Origin: Calycina herbarum
Taxonomy: Eukaryota; Ascomycota; Leotiomycetes; Helotiales; Pezizellaceae
NCBI GenBank assembly: GCA_001414485.1
Contig: LLEY01000205.1
Location: 31,972-95,971 of the forward strand
Length of the DNA: 64,000 bases
Reading direction: 5' to 3'
Under the pieces are notes generated by a model. The model made no database searches and had not been told where the DNA came from. It was given only the letters and a program-made list of their open reading frames with translations. A program made the translations under genes and the position numbers. Shown piece after piece: positions 21,596 to 32,526 of the stretch. Every line of letters starts with the position of its first letter. Within the stretch, counting starts at the first letter, position 1.

Positions 21596-22119
21596 AAGGT
21601 CTCAATACTGAGCCTCCAGCCCGTGATACGTGTTGAGGCTCAAGAGAGTTGAGTAGAGATGTCGATCCCTGGCTGCGGACCTGTGTAACTCGTGGCAAAT
21701 GTATATCGGATGATTCCCACTTGGTGAATTGGAGTAGACAAAGAGAAAGTGCGAGAATGAAGAGCCAGAATCTTGTAAGGAATATCGCCTTGGTGAAAGT
21801 ATTTATTGAGTGGTTGGGTTGAAGTTGTGAGCGTTGTGTAGCCTTTCCCGACTATGTACCGAGCTTCGGTAAGTGCTACAAAAATATTGGCCTGTGATTG
21901 GTTCATCCCCAAGGCGGAAGCAAAGCGATTCGGCCCCACCTGTGAGCATACGAGTACATTCAGTTACCAACCAACTTTCTTCAACACCGTCTGTACTTTT
22001 TCCCCAACTCAGCAATCTCCCTGAATGAAGATTAGCTAAACCAACACTCTCCGAACCCTCACCTTTCCCTTTTCATTTGTTACCGCGAGTCCCGGGTTGG
22101 ACAACTTGCATGCTTGGTC
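21596..22119. promoter_or_regulatory. shared divergent promoter region
   Basis: 524 bp separate the start codons of the minus-strand RING protein and the plus-strand SNARE. No other gene fits, so both promoters and leaders must lie here. No specific binding site was identified. Confidence 0.5.
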
Positions 22120-23019
22120 ATGGCGAACCCAAATCAATACTTCCTTCTGGCGGATCACATCAAACTGTCTTTACTGGAAAGGCAGCGAGCCATAGCCCTT
22201 AAACTGGAGCCTACATCACAAGATGGCCACATATCCCGATCTCTAGATTCACTGCGAGATGGACTGGAGAATGTCACCAAAGAAAGAATACGACTGGAAG
22301 AGGCTGGGGAGACATCGTAAGCATTGAGGATGATGTAATTTTGGGGGATTCATGAGCTGACTTGGTATAGAGCATCTCTCACTCTCCAGGAAACAGAACA
22401 TAATCTGCGAACACAATACGATGATTTAGCATCCCAATTCCATGGGCATCCATCGAGTAGCACATCCTCTACCATTGCCCACCCCAACGACCCCGCTCTC
22501 TCCGGCGACTTTGCCAGAGCCTCCGAAAGACCAAGAGTTGCTTCCTCCTCCTCTTTCCTCAAGAAATCCCTTCGTTCCAATAATCCTGCTACGAATTCCC
22601 CTAAATCCGTTCGCTTCTCCGATGCGCCGGTAGTCCAAGATGAAGATGAGGCACGGAATGCCCTCTTTCCATATCGAGATGATCCAACTGCTGGTCCACC
22701 AGATCAATCAGGTCTTGACAACCAACAAATACATGCCTATCACACACAGGTGTTAGCAGACCAAGACGAGGCGCTAGACAGACTTGGGGAATCGATAGGA
22801 CGACAACGAGAATTGAGCATACAAATCGGAGACGAATTGGACGAACATGTCCAAATGCTGGATGAAGTAGATGGACACGTTGAACGACACGCAAGTACTC
22901 TAAATAAAGCAAGAAAGAACCTGGGAACCGTGGCTAGGAAAGCAAAGGACAATATGCAGATGACAATCATTCTGGTCTTGATCATAATACTGGTCTTGCT
23001 CATTATCATCCTTAAATAG
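22120..23019 (+). CDS. syn8: Syn8-like Qc-SNARE (syntaxin 8 family)
   Basis: Two exons (22120-22316, 22371-23019; 54-bp intron) encode 281 aa. The N-terminal region (YFLLADHIKLSLLERQRAI) is a helical domain as in Syn8/Tlg1-type SNAREs. It is followed by a Ser/Pro-rich linker and then the SNARE motif (about 190-255), with QDEALDRLGESIGRQREL and IGDELDEHVQMLDEVDGHV. The protein ends in a single C-terminal transmembrane anchor (about 258-280, Ile/Leu-rich) with one terminal lysine, the usual tail-anchored layout. The family mediates fusion in the endosomal/trans-Golgi pathway. The name Syn8 is by motif resemblance rather than by alignment; Tlg1 is the main alternative. Confidence 0.85.
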
Positions 23020-23801
23020 AGGATTGTATATTGGGTAGGATGAATTTGGGAGTAGGAGGTTGTATCTTAGCATTTTCTCTGGAGTTTTGGCTGGGATGGG
23101 TTTGGGCTTTGTACACAGTAGCCGGGTGATCGTCTCAATTCGATATACCATCTTAATATGGCGTTTGGGAGTTTCCACTTCCGTCTTTTTTCAGCGAGTA
23201 ATTCAGATGTCTTTTGAATCAGAATCTATGTAACTTACCAATGGATACTTTTCTCACTCGACCTGTTATTGACTACTGTACTTCTGATGCTTCTACTAAT
23301 GTGCAATCAGACCGTACAAATTTCAATTTTTGTACTTGTCTACGTCAGCAGATGTAGGTAGGAATTTGCAGCTCGGTGAGAGAAGTATATAGCTACTTTG
23401 CTTCATTAAATTCGAAGAATCCATTCAAAAAAAGGCAATTATCTTCAGAAATAATTTATTAAAACATAATAAATTATTTCTGAAGGCATGATTTAGGATT
23501 CACTTGTATGCATCAAATTCCCCAACATATCACAAATTCTGCAGAAATACTTCTCCTTTCGAAAATAATGCATTAATATCATACAAGAAATTTACCATCC
23601 TTTCTCGTTCCTTCAACCCCCATCAACTCATCCACTCCCCCAGTCATCCACCCGTCTCCCTATTCCCCATTCTTTCCCCTACAATCCACTATCCATACTA
23701 GTTCCCTGCCTAAATTCCATAAAGTCAGCACAGTCCCTTCAAATGCAAACAGAAGAGGCGCTAAAAACAAGAAAACAAATAAAACAGGGTGTAGTCACGC
23801 C
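23020..23801. other. convergent intergenic region
   Basis: This lies between the stops of the SNARE gene and the minus-strand small gene, so it holds both 3' UTRs. It contains one strong hairpin, listed separately. Confidence 0.5.
23443..23485. repeat. perfect 18-bp inverted repeat (hairpin)
   Basis: CTTCAGAAATAATTTATT is followed by a 7-base spacer and its exact reverse complement. It lies about 420 bp past the SNARE stop, between convergent genes. It may be a transcript 3'-end structure, a protein-binding palindrome, or a tiny transposon remnant. Confidence 0.9.
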
Positions 23802-24506
23802 TCACTTATGTTTCTTATCAGCATGTTCCTTGGTCTTGTGTTGGAGATCCTCGATAGATTCTCCTTTGTGGGAACGGTCTGCTGATATCTATTTCCGCAT
23901 ATATCATTAGCTCCAGAGCGTCTACTAGATGGTTATAGAGAGAAGAGGGGAACTGGGAAGGGGAAGGGGAAAGGGAAGAGGATGAGGGGAGGGGCAAATG
24001 GGAGGGGAACATACAGCTTCCTCACTATCACTGGCAAGCTCAGGTTTCCAATGTCCCTTCCCCTCTTTTTGCTTGGCCAGTTGATCTTGCTTGTGTTTCT
24101 CGTTGTCGGCTGCTGGGTTGTCTAGGGGTGGAGTTGGGTTAGTGATTATTTTTGAAAATCGTGTGCTTCTTGTGGAGGAGTGCTGCTTTCCATAATCATG
24201 GGTGCAGAATTCAAGTCCTCTTTCAATCTTGCCATCATGAAAGACCGAGAAGACTAAAAACCAGAAATCGAATTGGAATCAAACCGGAATTCTGAAATCC
24301 AGATTCAGATCCAATTCCCAAAGTCCCAGGTCCCAAAACCAAACCACGATCCAGATCCCGAAAGAACAGAGAGGGAAAAACATACCACGATCACTCTCCT
24401 TCAAAGCCCTAACAGCACTAACACCAAAAGCTCTCTGCCCACCATATCCCCCAACCCTCTGCATCGACACAGCACCAAACCTCGAAGTTCTAAGTATGAA
24501 AGACAT
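23802..24506 (-). CDS. small probable mitochondrial protein of unknown function
   Basis: Three exons (24506-24386, 24121-24015, 23888-23802) join in frame to encode 104 aa; the introns are 264 and 126 bp. The N-terminus is rich in Arg, Ser and Ala with no acidic residue until about position 36 (MSFILRTSRFGAVSMQRVGG), as expected of a mitochondrial presequence. The mature part is very hydrophilic and Lys/Glu/His-rich, with blocks KQDQLAKQKEGKGHWKPEL, ASDSEEA and ADRSHKGESIEDLQ. It looks like a conserved type of small ascomycete protein, but I cannot name it. The clean splice signals and the composition shift at the first junction support the model. Confidence 0.7.
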
Positions 24507-26643
24507 TATTCCTCTTCTTCCTTAGCTTCTATCCTTCTTGTGTTTATTCCCCTATCTCGTACGTCGTTGCTTCGTCCCTTCGTTCCTTCGCCCGTCTTGG
24601 CTTGTCGTTCAAAGTTCCTTCGTGTTACGGTCCGTGGAGAGAGGCAGTGGCGAGAGAAGCTTTGTGTTTTCTGTATGCCCCGAGATATTCAGTATGCAAT
24701 TGAGATGGGTTTATTTCGAAGTCCGTGATACAAATACAACATGCTCTTGCTCTTGCACCCCCGGGTTTGTGGTGCGGGGGTACGACAGAAGACAAGACAA
24801 GGAGGTCTCTCCGTTCGATTCAACGTACGTACCTGAATGCTTGTGATGTTTCAATTGATGTTCTCTCAATGTTGCAATCTCGCATCAACAAAAATAATTC
24901 AATCCAGCACTTCACTTCACTAGCTGGCTCGAGGTCCCCAATTTTCCATCATCGATGATGCTCCTCGGGTGAAGCAAACCTATGACGTATAGCAACTTCT
25001 TGTTTTTATCCAGGCCACCTGCAGGTGCAGCTCCCACCAAAAACAACCCCCCGCCGAAATAGCTAATCAACGAAACATAACTCGTTAGACCCAATCTTTT
25101 AGCCCGATGTTAATTTAGTAGTACCTGAAGTTAGTGCCCCAATATTCACATGTGGTAGGATCCTTCTAGAAGGCACTTCTTGTTCAAATCCAAGAACTCC
25201 CTCTCCTCAAGCAACTCGTAGATCCGGAACTGATGACTGTTGACTGTTGGCTCCCCAGCACAAAATGTCGTGATAACAAAAGATGATGATTTATTCAGTA
25301 AACGATCCAGTCCGTACTACCAATCTTACTGATCTCAAAAACGGTGGTGTAATCTCGTCATCCACACAAGTACCAACATCTCCCCACAATCTCGGAATCT
25401 CCCTATTCCAAACCCCGCCATGGTAACGCAATCAGAGTACCGAGTACAAGCTCACAAAATCGAAATGGTCTTATTCAGAAACAGGCCATTGGATGAAGAA
25501 GGCAAAAATCAAGTTGCATTGTTGGAAAGAAAAATAGAACATGTTTGTGAAGTTCTCAATAGCCCGGCGAAATAGTCTCACTCAAAAAAAGCAGACCACA
25601 GCTACAGAATAATCAGGTTCCAGTCAAGTCAAGTTCAACGCGGAAAGTACAATGTTTGAAGTTACAGTTGAATTTCGTAGTAAGCTAGTTTGACCTAGAG
25701 AAAATTATCCATTTAGAGAGGAATCCCTTCCAGTTTCCTCTGCCCCAGATTTGCTCCTCCCAAAAATCAGTGATATGTATGCCTCCTGTTTACAAAAGGA
25801 ATATAAAGAACCCTCCACCCCTAAAAGAGCCTTTTCAAGACATATATATCATCAAATATTCTCCGAAATAAAACAGTTCCCTTTGATATGACACAACATT
25901 GAGGATCGATTGGATCGGACAAGCCACGCAAGACAAACCGCAAGTAATATGCACCCTGCCCCCAAATCAATCCGCTGTACACCTTAAATGACCAACACCG
26001 AATGGATCAGAAGCCGCTCATCATACAAGAAGGCGTAACCCATTTGTTCACAACCCCACAAAACACCCATTTGTCCCAACCGGCCCGACAATATATCGAG
26101 TTATAAACAAAAAAATTGTGGAGATGAAATCTTGCCCGCCGTCCCTATAAAAATAATAAAACCCGTGAATAAAACACCAAGCTGAGCCTTGTTCTCCAGA
26201 GAAAAAGGAAATCGTTCTATATATTCGTTTTTTTCCGCCGTAAAACGTGGGAAGACACCGCTTCCTGGTTCCGCCCAAATGCAAATGCTTATAACCAAAA
26301 CACCGACGCAAAAAAAATGCCATGCGCGCTTTCAAAATCAAACCATCCCAAAATGGATGGCAAAACACCACGACTTGTATTTGAACAGAGGTATAGGTTT
26401 GGATATTATTCCTGTCGCGCCGTTTGTTGTCTCAAGAATTTGAGGAAGAGGGTTGTCGAGAATTTATACAAAGAATTCATTGAGGGGTCGAGGGGTGAGT
26501 CGTAACCAGATACCGGATGCCAAAAGAGGGGTGCCTCGCCATTTGAATTAAATAGATGGAGTGACGAGAGTGCGAAAAACAATTAATGTGAAGGTGCAGC
26601 AGGTAGCAGCTCTGCTTTGGGTAGAGACAGAAAGCAGAGTCAT
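24507..26643. other. long intergenic region
   Basis: No supported gene is present. The left edge is the promoter of the small mitochondrial-type gene. The right few hundred bases probably belong to the 3' UTR of the gene ending at 26644. Frames in between are short and show no domains. Confidence 0.5.
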
Positions 26644-27204
26644 CTACCAACGTCGACCCATTGTTTGTTGCAACGCACGACCCGGGCTGACGGATTGAGG
26701 AGGACTTGACATGGAGATTCCGGTACTTGGATTGACGATGGGGATGGCATTCCGGATTCTAGTTGCGGCAGGTTGATGCAACTTGAGGGCCGTTGGCTGG
26801 CTTTGATATGATGGAATATATGGGTTGGAGTTGGAGTTGAGTGAGAAGCCGGAGTCGGGTGCGACCTGATGGGATTGCGGGCTGGATTCGGGTGAACCAC
26901 TGGACAGCGAGGAACGGTCCGACGACGACGAGTGGATGGAGATCATGTCGGTTTCTGTCAAGAGGTTTGGGCAGAATTCGAGGTCGTCGTCCAAGTCGAA
27001 GGATCGACCAGCCTCGAAACGTTGACGGAAAGTCTGAACCAGAGCAGCCTCCTCCTCCTTCCTCACCGATCGGAACTGTTTGTGCGAGTTCTGCGACAAG
27101 CGAGGCGCCCTACGACCACGGCCATTATGATGTGTCGAAGGTTGGGCCTGAGCATTTGATGGAGTAGGATGTTGGTGAGTGTTATAGTGGTAGAAGGACG
27201 ACAT
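26644..27204 (-). CDS. conserved-looking protein of unknown function, 186 aa
   Basis: A single-exon frame starting at ATG 27204. The N-terminal third is Asn/Gln/His-rich with a basic RGRRAPRLSQNSHKQFRSVR. The centre carries an acidic block RSFDLDDDLEFCPNLLTETD, then a Ser-rich stretch (SSSSDRSSLSSGSPESSPQS). The C-terminus is Pro/Ser/Gln-rich. The central block looks like a short conserved linear motif flanked by disordered sequence, as in regulatory or adaptor proteins. There is no enzyme domain, signal peptide or membrane segment. The upstream region is unusually long (over 3 kb without another gene) and repeat-rich, suggesting complex transcriptional or 5'-UTR control. I do not recognise the family by name. 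Confidence 0.72.
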   Translation of the reverse strand: MSSFYHYNTHQHPTPSNAQAQPSTHHNGRGRRAPRLSQNSHKQFRSVRKEEEAALVQTFRQRFEAGRSFDLDDDLEFCPNLLTETDMISIHSSSSDRSSLSSGSPESSPQSHQVAPDSGFSLNSNSNPYIPSYQSQPTALKLHQPAATRIRNAIPIVNPSTGISMSSPPQSVSPGRALQQTMGRRW

Positions 27205-27821
27205 TATCGGTTCATGGACCCGTCAGGGTGAGATGCGGTGCAGTGGGTTTGGTGGGTGGTGGTGTCCTGGGCGGCTTTCGTATGTGGTGAGCGTGGCTAG
27301 GATTGCGACCGGAGGCACGGCGGTGCTTGAGATTTGACAATGGGCTACGGGCTGAGTAAGGAGTACGAAAGCTTGACGATGATTACCGAAATGATGTTGA
27401 TAGTGAGTTAATAGTGGAATGTGTGATTTGTGTGCGATGGAGTTGGAGTTGGAGATGAGCAGGATGAGGAGGAGGATTGTGATGGAGGATGGAGTGAATG
27501 AGGCTGGAAGAGAGATGTGATGTTTTGCGAGGTTGGGGCAAGGAGAAGTAAGAAAGCGAGTGAGCGACGACCGAGGGGAAAGTGGCAAAATAGGCACTAA
27601 CGCTAGACCGCTTGAAGCGCCATGGATCTAGCGAACGAATGGTGGCTCAACAAAAGGTGGGTTCATGATCCCGTTTCGTAGGGTATCGCCGGCAAGAAGG
27701 GCGCAGGCTTGTCCACCGTAGTCCACCGTAGTCCTCACATTCCAGAGGCAGGCTAGCCAGGCCGGCGTGCAATGCCTTGCCCAGTGAAGCGTGAGTGCGT
27801 GCGTAGAGAGCCCGTCCACCG

Positions 27822-27862
27822 CATTGCAGTCCATTGCAGTCCATTGCAGTCCCTTGCAGTCC
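27822..27862. repeat. four 10-bp tandem units CATTGCAGTC
   Basis: CATTGCAGTC is repeated three times and then once as CTTGCAGTCC. A separate 10-bp duplication (GTCCACCGTA twice) lies just upstream, near 27711-27730. Confidence 0.85.
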
Positions 27863-28936
27863 CCCAGGAAGCAACATTGCAGCGAGTCCCGTTGCTTGCC
27901 ATTGCCACTGCCACAACCACTTTCCGGGCAGCAATGCAATGCTCTGCCTCTGCCGCTGCCAGAATACAATTGCATTGTTGAGGATACAATTAAGTTCGAA
28001 TTCATCGTCACCCACCACGCTACACTTGCGTATGGCACCGTGGGGCATCTGATTTGCCTGACTACTCTTAGTCTCCACACGGGAATCTCATCTGAATAAA
28101 ACCCTGATTTCTCGGAGACGATGCGGGCGTTTGGTCTTTTCTCTTTAGTGTTTCGACTTTCTTCGGCTCACCACTATTCTGCCGTCGTTCCTGACCTTCC
28201 CCTTTTGCGAGGAGAGGCAAAAGGAAGGGTTCTTCTTGATAGATGCCACTGTAGAGTAACGCCATCTGATAAAATGTCCGAGTTTCGTGGTGTGTTGTGT
28301 GTCTGTCTGCGTTGTGTCCGTGGATCGGATGTGTTTGGGTGAAGCCAGTCTTCCCATCTCTCCTCTCTCCCCCACCTCACTCGCTCACTCGCTCACTCGC
28401 TCAATCGCTCAATCGAGGGTTGTCCAACTTCTGAGACAATTGGAACAAGCAGCGCAGCGCAGCCTGCAAGAACCTGCACGCACCAGCTGGGATCTGCTTT
28501 TGGCCTGCACTCATCATTGGCTCGTCATTGGCCTCTCTCGACCCCTTCTCCTGCGCCTGCCGGCTCCTGCGTCCTCTCGGGGGTCACACCGTCAGTGAAC
28601 ATCGTGGTTGGCACGAAAGAAAACTTGGGTTCCCCGACAACCGCCGTCAGCGGCCATGGCCGTCCCAAAAGGCTGCAAGTCTGCTGAGAACTCCAGATTT
28701 CAAGTCGCTTCTTTGGTTCACGAGCTTCAACAGAGCTCCATCGTGCGCGCGGTAGCTGCTGCGTTGTACAGTTACGAGCAGGCTCTGGGCTGCTTGTACA
28801 AGTATTTCTGTCCCATCCTCCGCTGCCTTCCCGTCGTTTGCCGCGGGACGAGCCTGAAGATCTAAAAGGGATTGCCCGTAGTGACTCCATCCTGATTACC
28901 GCCGATTGTTTGTGTATACTGTAGCATTGGATGTTT

Positions 28937-29320
28937 CTCTCAATTCAATTCAACAGACAACCCCTCGCTGACCCTCGCTGATGCTGAGGTGGAGGGACAG
29001 AGGAGCTTGTTTGAGGGGGTGAGATAGAGAGCTTCAAGAGCGTCAGCTCACACCCCCACCACCCCATACTCCTCTGTTTCGTACGATTGATTGAATCAAC
29101 CCCTCGCTGTTGCTGTTGCTGTTTCCCCTCCTCAAACAAGCTCGATTGCGTCTATCCCTCCGGGGGTATGGGTGGGGGGTGGCCGATGGGGGGGTCATCT
29201 TCATACTCAATCAATCTCCTCAGGCTTACACTGAATTGATTGATTGATTGAATCAATTCAGTTCAACAACCCCTCGCTCCATCTCCCCCTCTACCCCGAT
29301 TGCGTCTTGCCCTCCGCCTC
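28937..29320. repeat. three dispersed copies of a CAATTCAA...CCCCTCGCT module
   Basis: Near 28940, 29090 and 29250 the sequence repeats an ATTGAATCAA/CAATTCAA element followed closely by ACCCCTCGCT. Two of the copies continue to GATTGCGTCT and CCCTCC. An inverted partner of CAAACAAGCTC occurs near 28996-29015. It looks like an expanded promoter or leader module. Confidence 0.6.
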
Positions 29321-30124
29321 ATTGTCCTCATGCCACCTCTCATCTCCACACTCTAATCTCATCTCAAGCCCCCTCAAAAGGATCAACAGCCTCCCCGTGT
29401 GCAACGACCAATCTTCATCTAATCCAACCAATCACCACCTTATCAAAATCTATAAGTTCCCTTTCCACGCATTAACACGGCAGCACAGCCTTACTCTTGG
29501 CAAGTACCATTCACCATTCATCTGAGATTCAATCAATTCCCCCATCTCATCTCAACATCTCTCCCGCATCGGAATTACAGCCCTCTTTTCTGCACGAAAC
29601 GCACTGCTCCTCCACGATTTTGTGCAGCGCAATGTCAAGAGAAGTTCTAGCCAAGCCCAACTTGTACAAGTCAAGCACCTCAAAACTCCAAACACCCAAG
29701 CACTCAACATGAAGTGACATGACACAACTCACCCAAACCCACCAGCCCCACGGCCTCACCGCCAGTTCCCACCCCACCATCTTTCTGCCAACCACCAAAT
29801 CACATCCGTCATGGCATTCCTCTTTCCTCGATCGAGGAAATCTTTAGATTGTGCTGCAGCTACTAACACATGGTTGGATTGTTTATAGCCCACGATCGCC
29901 AATTAGAGAGTTTGATTTGGAAATGTGGTGTTGGCATCTCGATGTGCTTGAATCGGATGATCTTGACGGGTTTCGGACACCGAGTCAGCATGTATGGGGG
30001 TCCTTGAGTAGGCTGCGATTGAGAGGGTGGTGGGAAGGAAGATGAGATTAGATATGCATAGCTAGTCTAGAGTTGTAATACCTCGACTGTACGGAGTACT
30101 CTCTTGATTATTCGACCAAGACTC

Positions 30125-30170
30125 GGAAGCCTGATTCAAACATCCATCCCTTTTTAATAATCAGGCTTCC
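30125..30170. repeat. 12-bp inverted repeat
   Basis: GGAAGCCTGATT is followed after 22 bases by its exact reverse complement. It sits about 700 bp beyond the ssn8 stop. Confidence 0.85.
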
Positions 30171-30849
30171 AGAAGAGGGTGTGAATGCAACCTCGTCCTT
30201 GGAGAGAGCAGACTTCCATACTTTGCAACGTGATAAAAAAGATATATCCAAGTCGACTAAGCTTCGTACTGATCTATAGAGTGCTCATCCGCGCCTGCCA
30301 TGAGAAACAGTGTGCGAAATACAGGAGACAATTATAACAATTCTCTGGGAAATGTTGATGAGAGTTAGAAAACCCCGAATTCTTGATTCTCCTAAACGTT
30401 CTCGAAGAATGTAATTTATATTTACTAGAATGGCGGAAGTAGATAGATCAAGGGGTGTTCACAGAACAAGGCCCATACCTCTCACTCTTGAAGCTTCCGT
30501 ATATATTTTTATAAGAAAGGTATATTCAATGTATAGGTGATAATTTCAGCGCTTTACAATTAGACTCCAAGATTTTTCAACGTCCCAAGAAATGCCTGTG
30601 GGATATAACACCGTAACTTCAGTCAAGTCCCTGTTGAGAGCTCATGAGACCTCCCACGAGACACTGCCAAATCTTGCACACGTCTATTGTTGAGCTGGGA
30701 CATAATGTGGTGATACCAATCCAAAATGGGAGGATCCTCTTCCAAAACTTGTCTAGACTTCTTTTGCCCAAGGCTCATTGCCTTCTTCCACTTCCCGCCA
30801 TTCTTGGGCGCTCTTCTTTTATTCTGGAGTCTGGTTTCTCCATTACAAA

Positions 30850-31881
30850 TCATTTATCAAGCCCACAAGCTTTGACAAACCGATTGATCTGCTCTCGTGT
30901 GAGTTTCTCATTGTATTGTTCTTGAACCTCGTAGAAAGAGATGATCTCTTGAGTGCAATCGACAATAGCTTCAATATCAATATTACTTTCCGCAAGCCAA
31001 TTCGCAAGTCTCTGTATTTTGGTTCTTGGGGGACCACCCGGGGATCCGGTTTTTGATGAGCCGACTGAGCTCAAAGCAGCGTGTGCCGCACTTGCGATGC
31101 TACCAGCAGAACCGCTAGCAGATTGGACTCCGGTTTGGTTTGGGCGGAGTACAAGACTAAGAAGGATAGCCATTATAGCTATTGTATGTGGTGCAGCGAG
31201 GAGGGGTAAATCAGTCATGTAGTGATCGTTGATTATTGACCAAGCAAGAGAAGCCTCTTCTTGGGTGAGGGAGAAGGTCGATTGTAGGGAGGTTAAAGTT
31301 CTGTAAGGATGGTGAACAATCATTTGCGAACTCATTTCGGAGATTATGAAGAATTCGCATTCACCGAGTTTTGAGGTATCACTGCTAAAGAAATCTGGCA
31401 ATAGTTAGCCTCGTTTGTATATTCGGGGAGGCAGAGAAGAAGTATGTACCTGGCCATAATGTCCGCCCTTCTGTCACAACCAGTCTGATGTGGTGCGGAC
31501 TCTCCTCCATTTTGCTTGCAAGGTATATTGCGGTTGCTATTACGAGGTATGGATTGGTTCGTCTGATCTCGACCTTGGAGTAGAAACGTCGAATGTATAA
31601 CTGAGCAGTTGCCATGGCTTGTTGTCGAACCCCGAGACGTTTCCCAAGTCGCGCCACCTCTGTAGTAGCGGGGTCAGATTCAAATACTTTCTTTTGCAGA
31701 CGGGGAGGGGAAGGGACTTACGCTGGTTGAAATATATGCTCAGAAATCTCAACTGTGGCAATGGGTACAGCTGCACACGGTTTGGGTCATCTTCCTCGAG
31801 TTTCTTCCGTAGGTCATCGAGTTGCTCCCGAGTGTATAGCCAGTTCCGTCGCTGCGTAGATTCCCAGTAGTTGGCCGCCAT
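30850..31881 (-). CDS. ssn8: RNA polymerase II holoenzyme cyclin-like subunit (cyclin C, Ssn8)
   Basis: Three exons (31881-31722, 31659-31450, 31394-30850) join in frame to give 304 aa. The N-terminus [17 protein letters not shown] is the cyclin C signature. The first cyclin fold follows with [37 protein letters not shown] and HHIRLVV. The second fold includes [23 protein letters not shown] and [17 protein letters not shown] Ser/Gly/Ala-rich insertion (about 215-245) precedes the C-terminal helices. Cyclin C partners the kinase Ssn3/Srb10 (CDK8) in the Mediator kinase module and regulates RNA polymerase II transcription in the nucleus. The start was taken at MAANYW because this is the conserved family start; an in-frame upstream ATG would add 11 residues. 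Confidence 0.95.
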
Positions 31882-32526
31882 TGTATCGATTATCCATCTG
31901 CCAGCAGCCAGCACCTTTGTAGAGAATAGGGATGTTTTTTCGATGCTGCTGTTGCTGTGTATCGTCTATTTGCGAGTTGGCGAGCTAAAGTTCTGTACGT
32001 ACTAATCGCTGTTAGTGACAACTTAGAAGGCAAGAATCCAGCCCACAAGTTGTCCTGGACAAATACCAGGCCACAACTCTGAAAAGGACAATCGACAAAG
32101 TGACGTTTGACGACCAGCTTTAATCGTAGAGTTGTACAACCTCGTATTCCGAAAACAGAAGCTTGAAGCTCGCGATAACCCTTATCGCTCCAGGCTTGTA
32201 CGGTGACCCTTAACTTTGTAAGCGCCATTTAAAGTGCCCTGGACCTTGGTGCCCTGTGAGTGACGAAGTGCTGCCGAGCATCATGAATAGCCGCAAGTGA
32301 GCGAAGCAACGAAGAAGCCCTTTGAGAACCTCAACACCAACTTTCCTTAACCCGCCAACTCTTCGCCCTCATCCACCGACAGTCGCAGTCGCAGTCGCAG
32401 TCGCAGTCTGCTATGCCAACACCTGGACATCGATGATAACCACTTCGCAACGCGCGTGGCAGCTCTTCAAATCCTCGAAGCATGAACGAGCAATGATATG
32501 ATAGTACTCGGCAAGGAAAATTGAAG
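31882..32526. promoter_or_regulatory. shared divergent promoter of ssn8 and the calcium carrier gene
   Basis: 645 bp separate the two start codons. Part of the plus-strand side holds a hexanucleotide repeat. Short frames here have no domain content. Confidence 0.5.
32380..32408. repeat. hexanucleotide repeat CAGTCG
   Basis: Nearly five copies of CAGTCG lie in the probable 5' leader of the calcium carrier gene. Confidence 0.9.

Larger units (their letters stand above)
27205..30849. other. long repeat-rich region upstream of the 186-aa protein gene
   Basis: 3.6 kb without a supported gene. Several short tandem and dispersed repeats occur between 27.7 and 29.3 kb (listed separately), plus a CTCACTCG/CTCAATCG tandem at 28377-28416. 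Many small overlapping frames occur on both strands without domain content. The left part fits a long promoter and leader of the minus-strand gene; the right end is the 3' side of ssn8. Confidence 0.5.
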
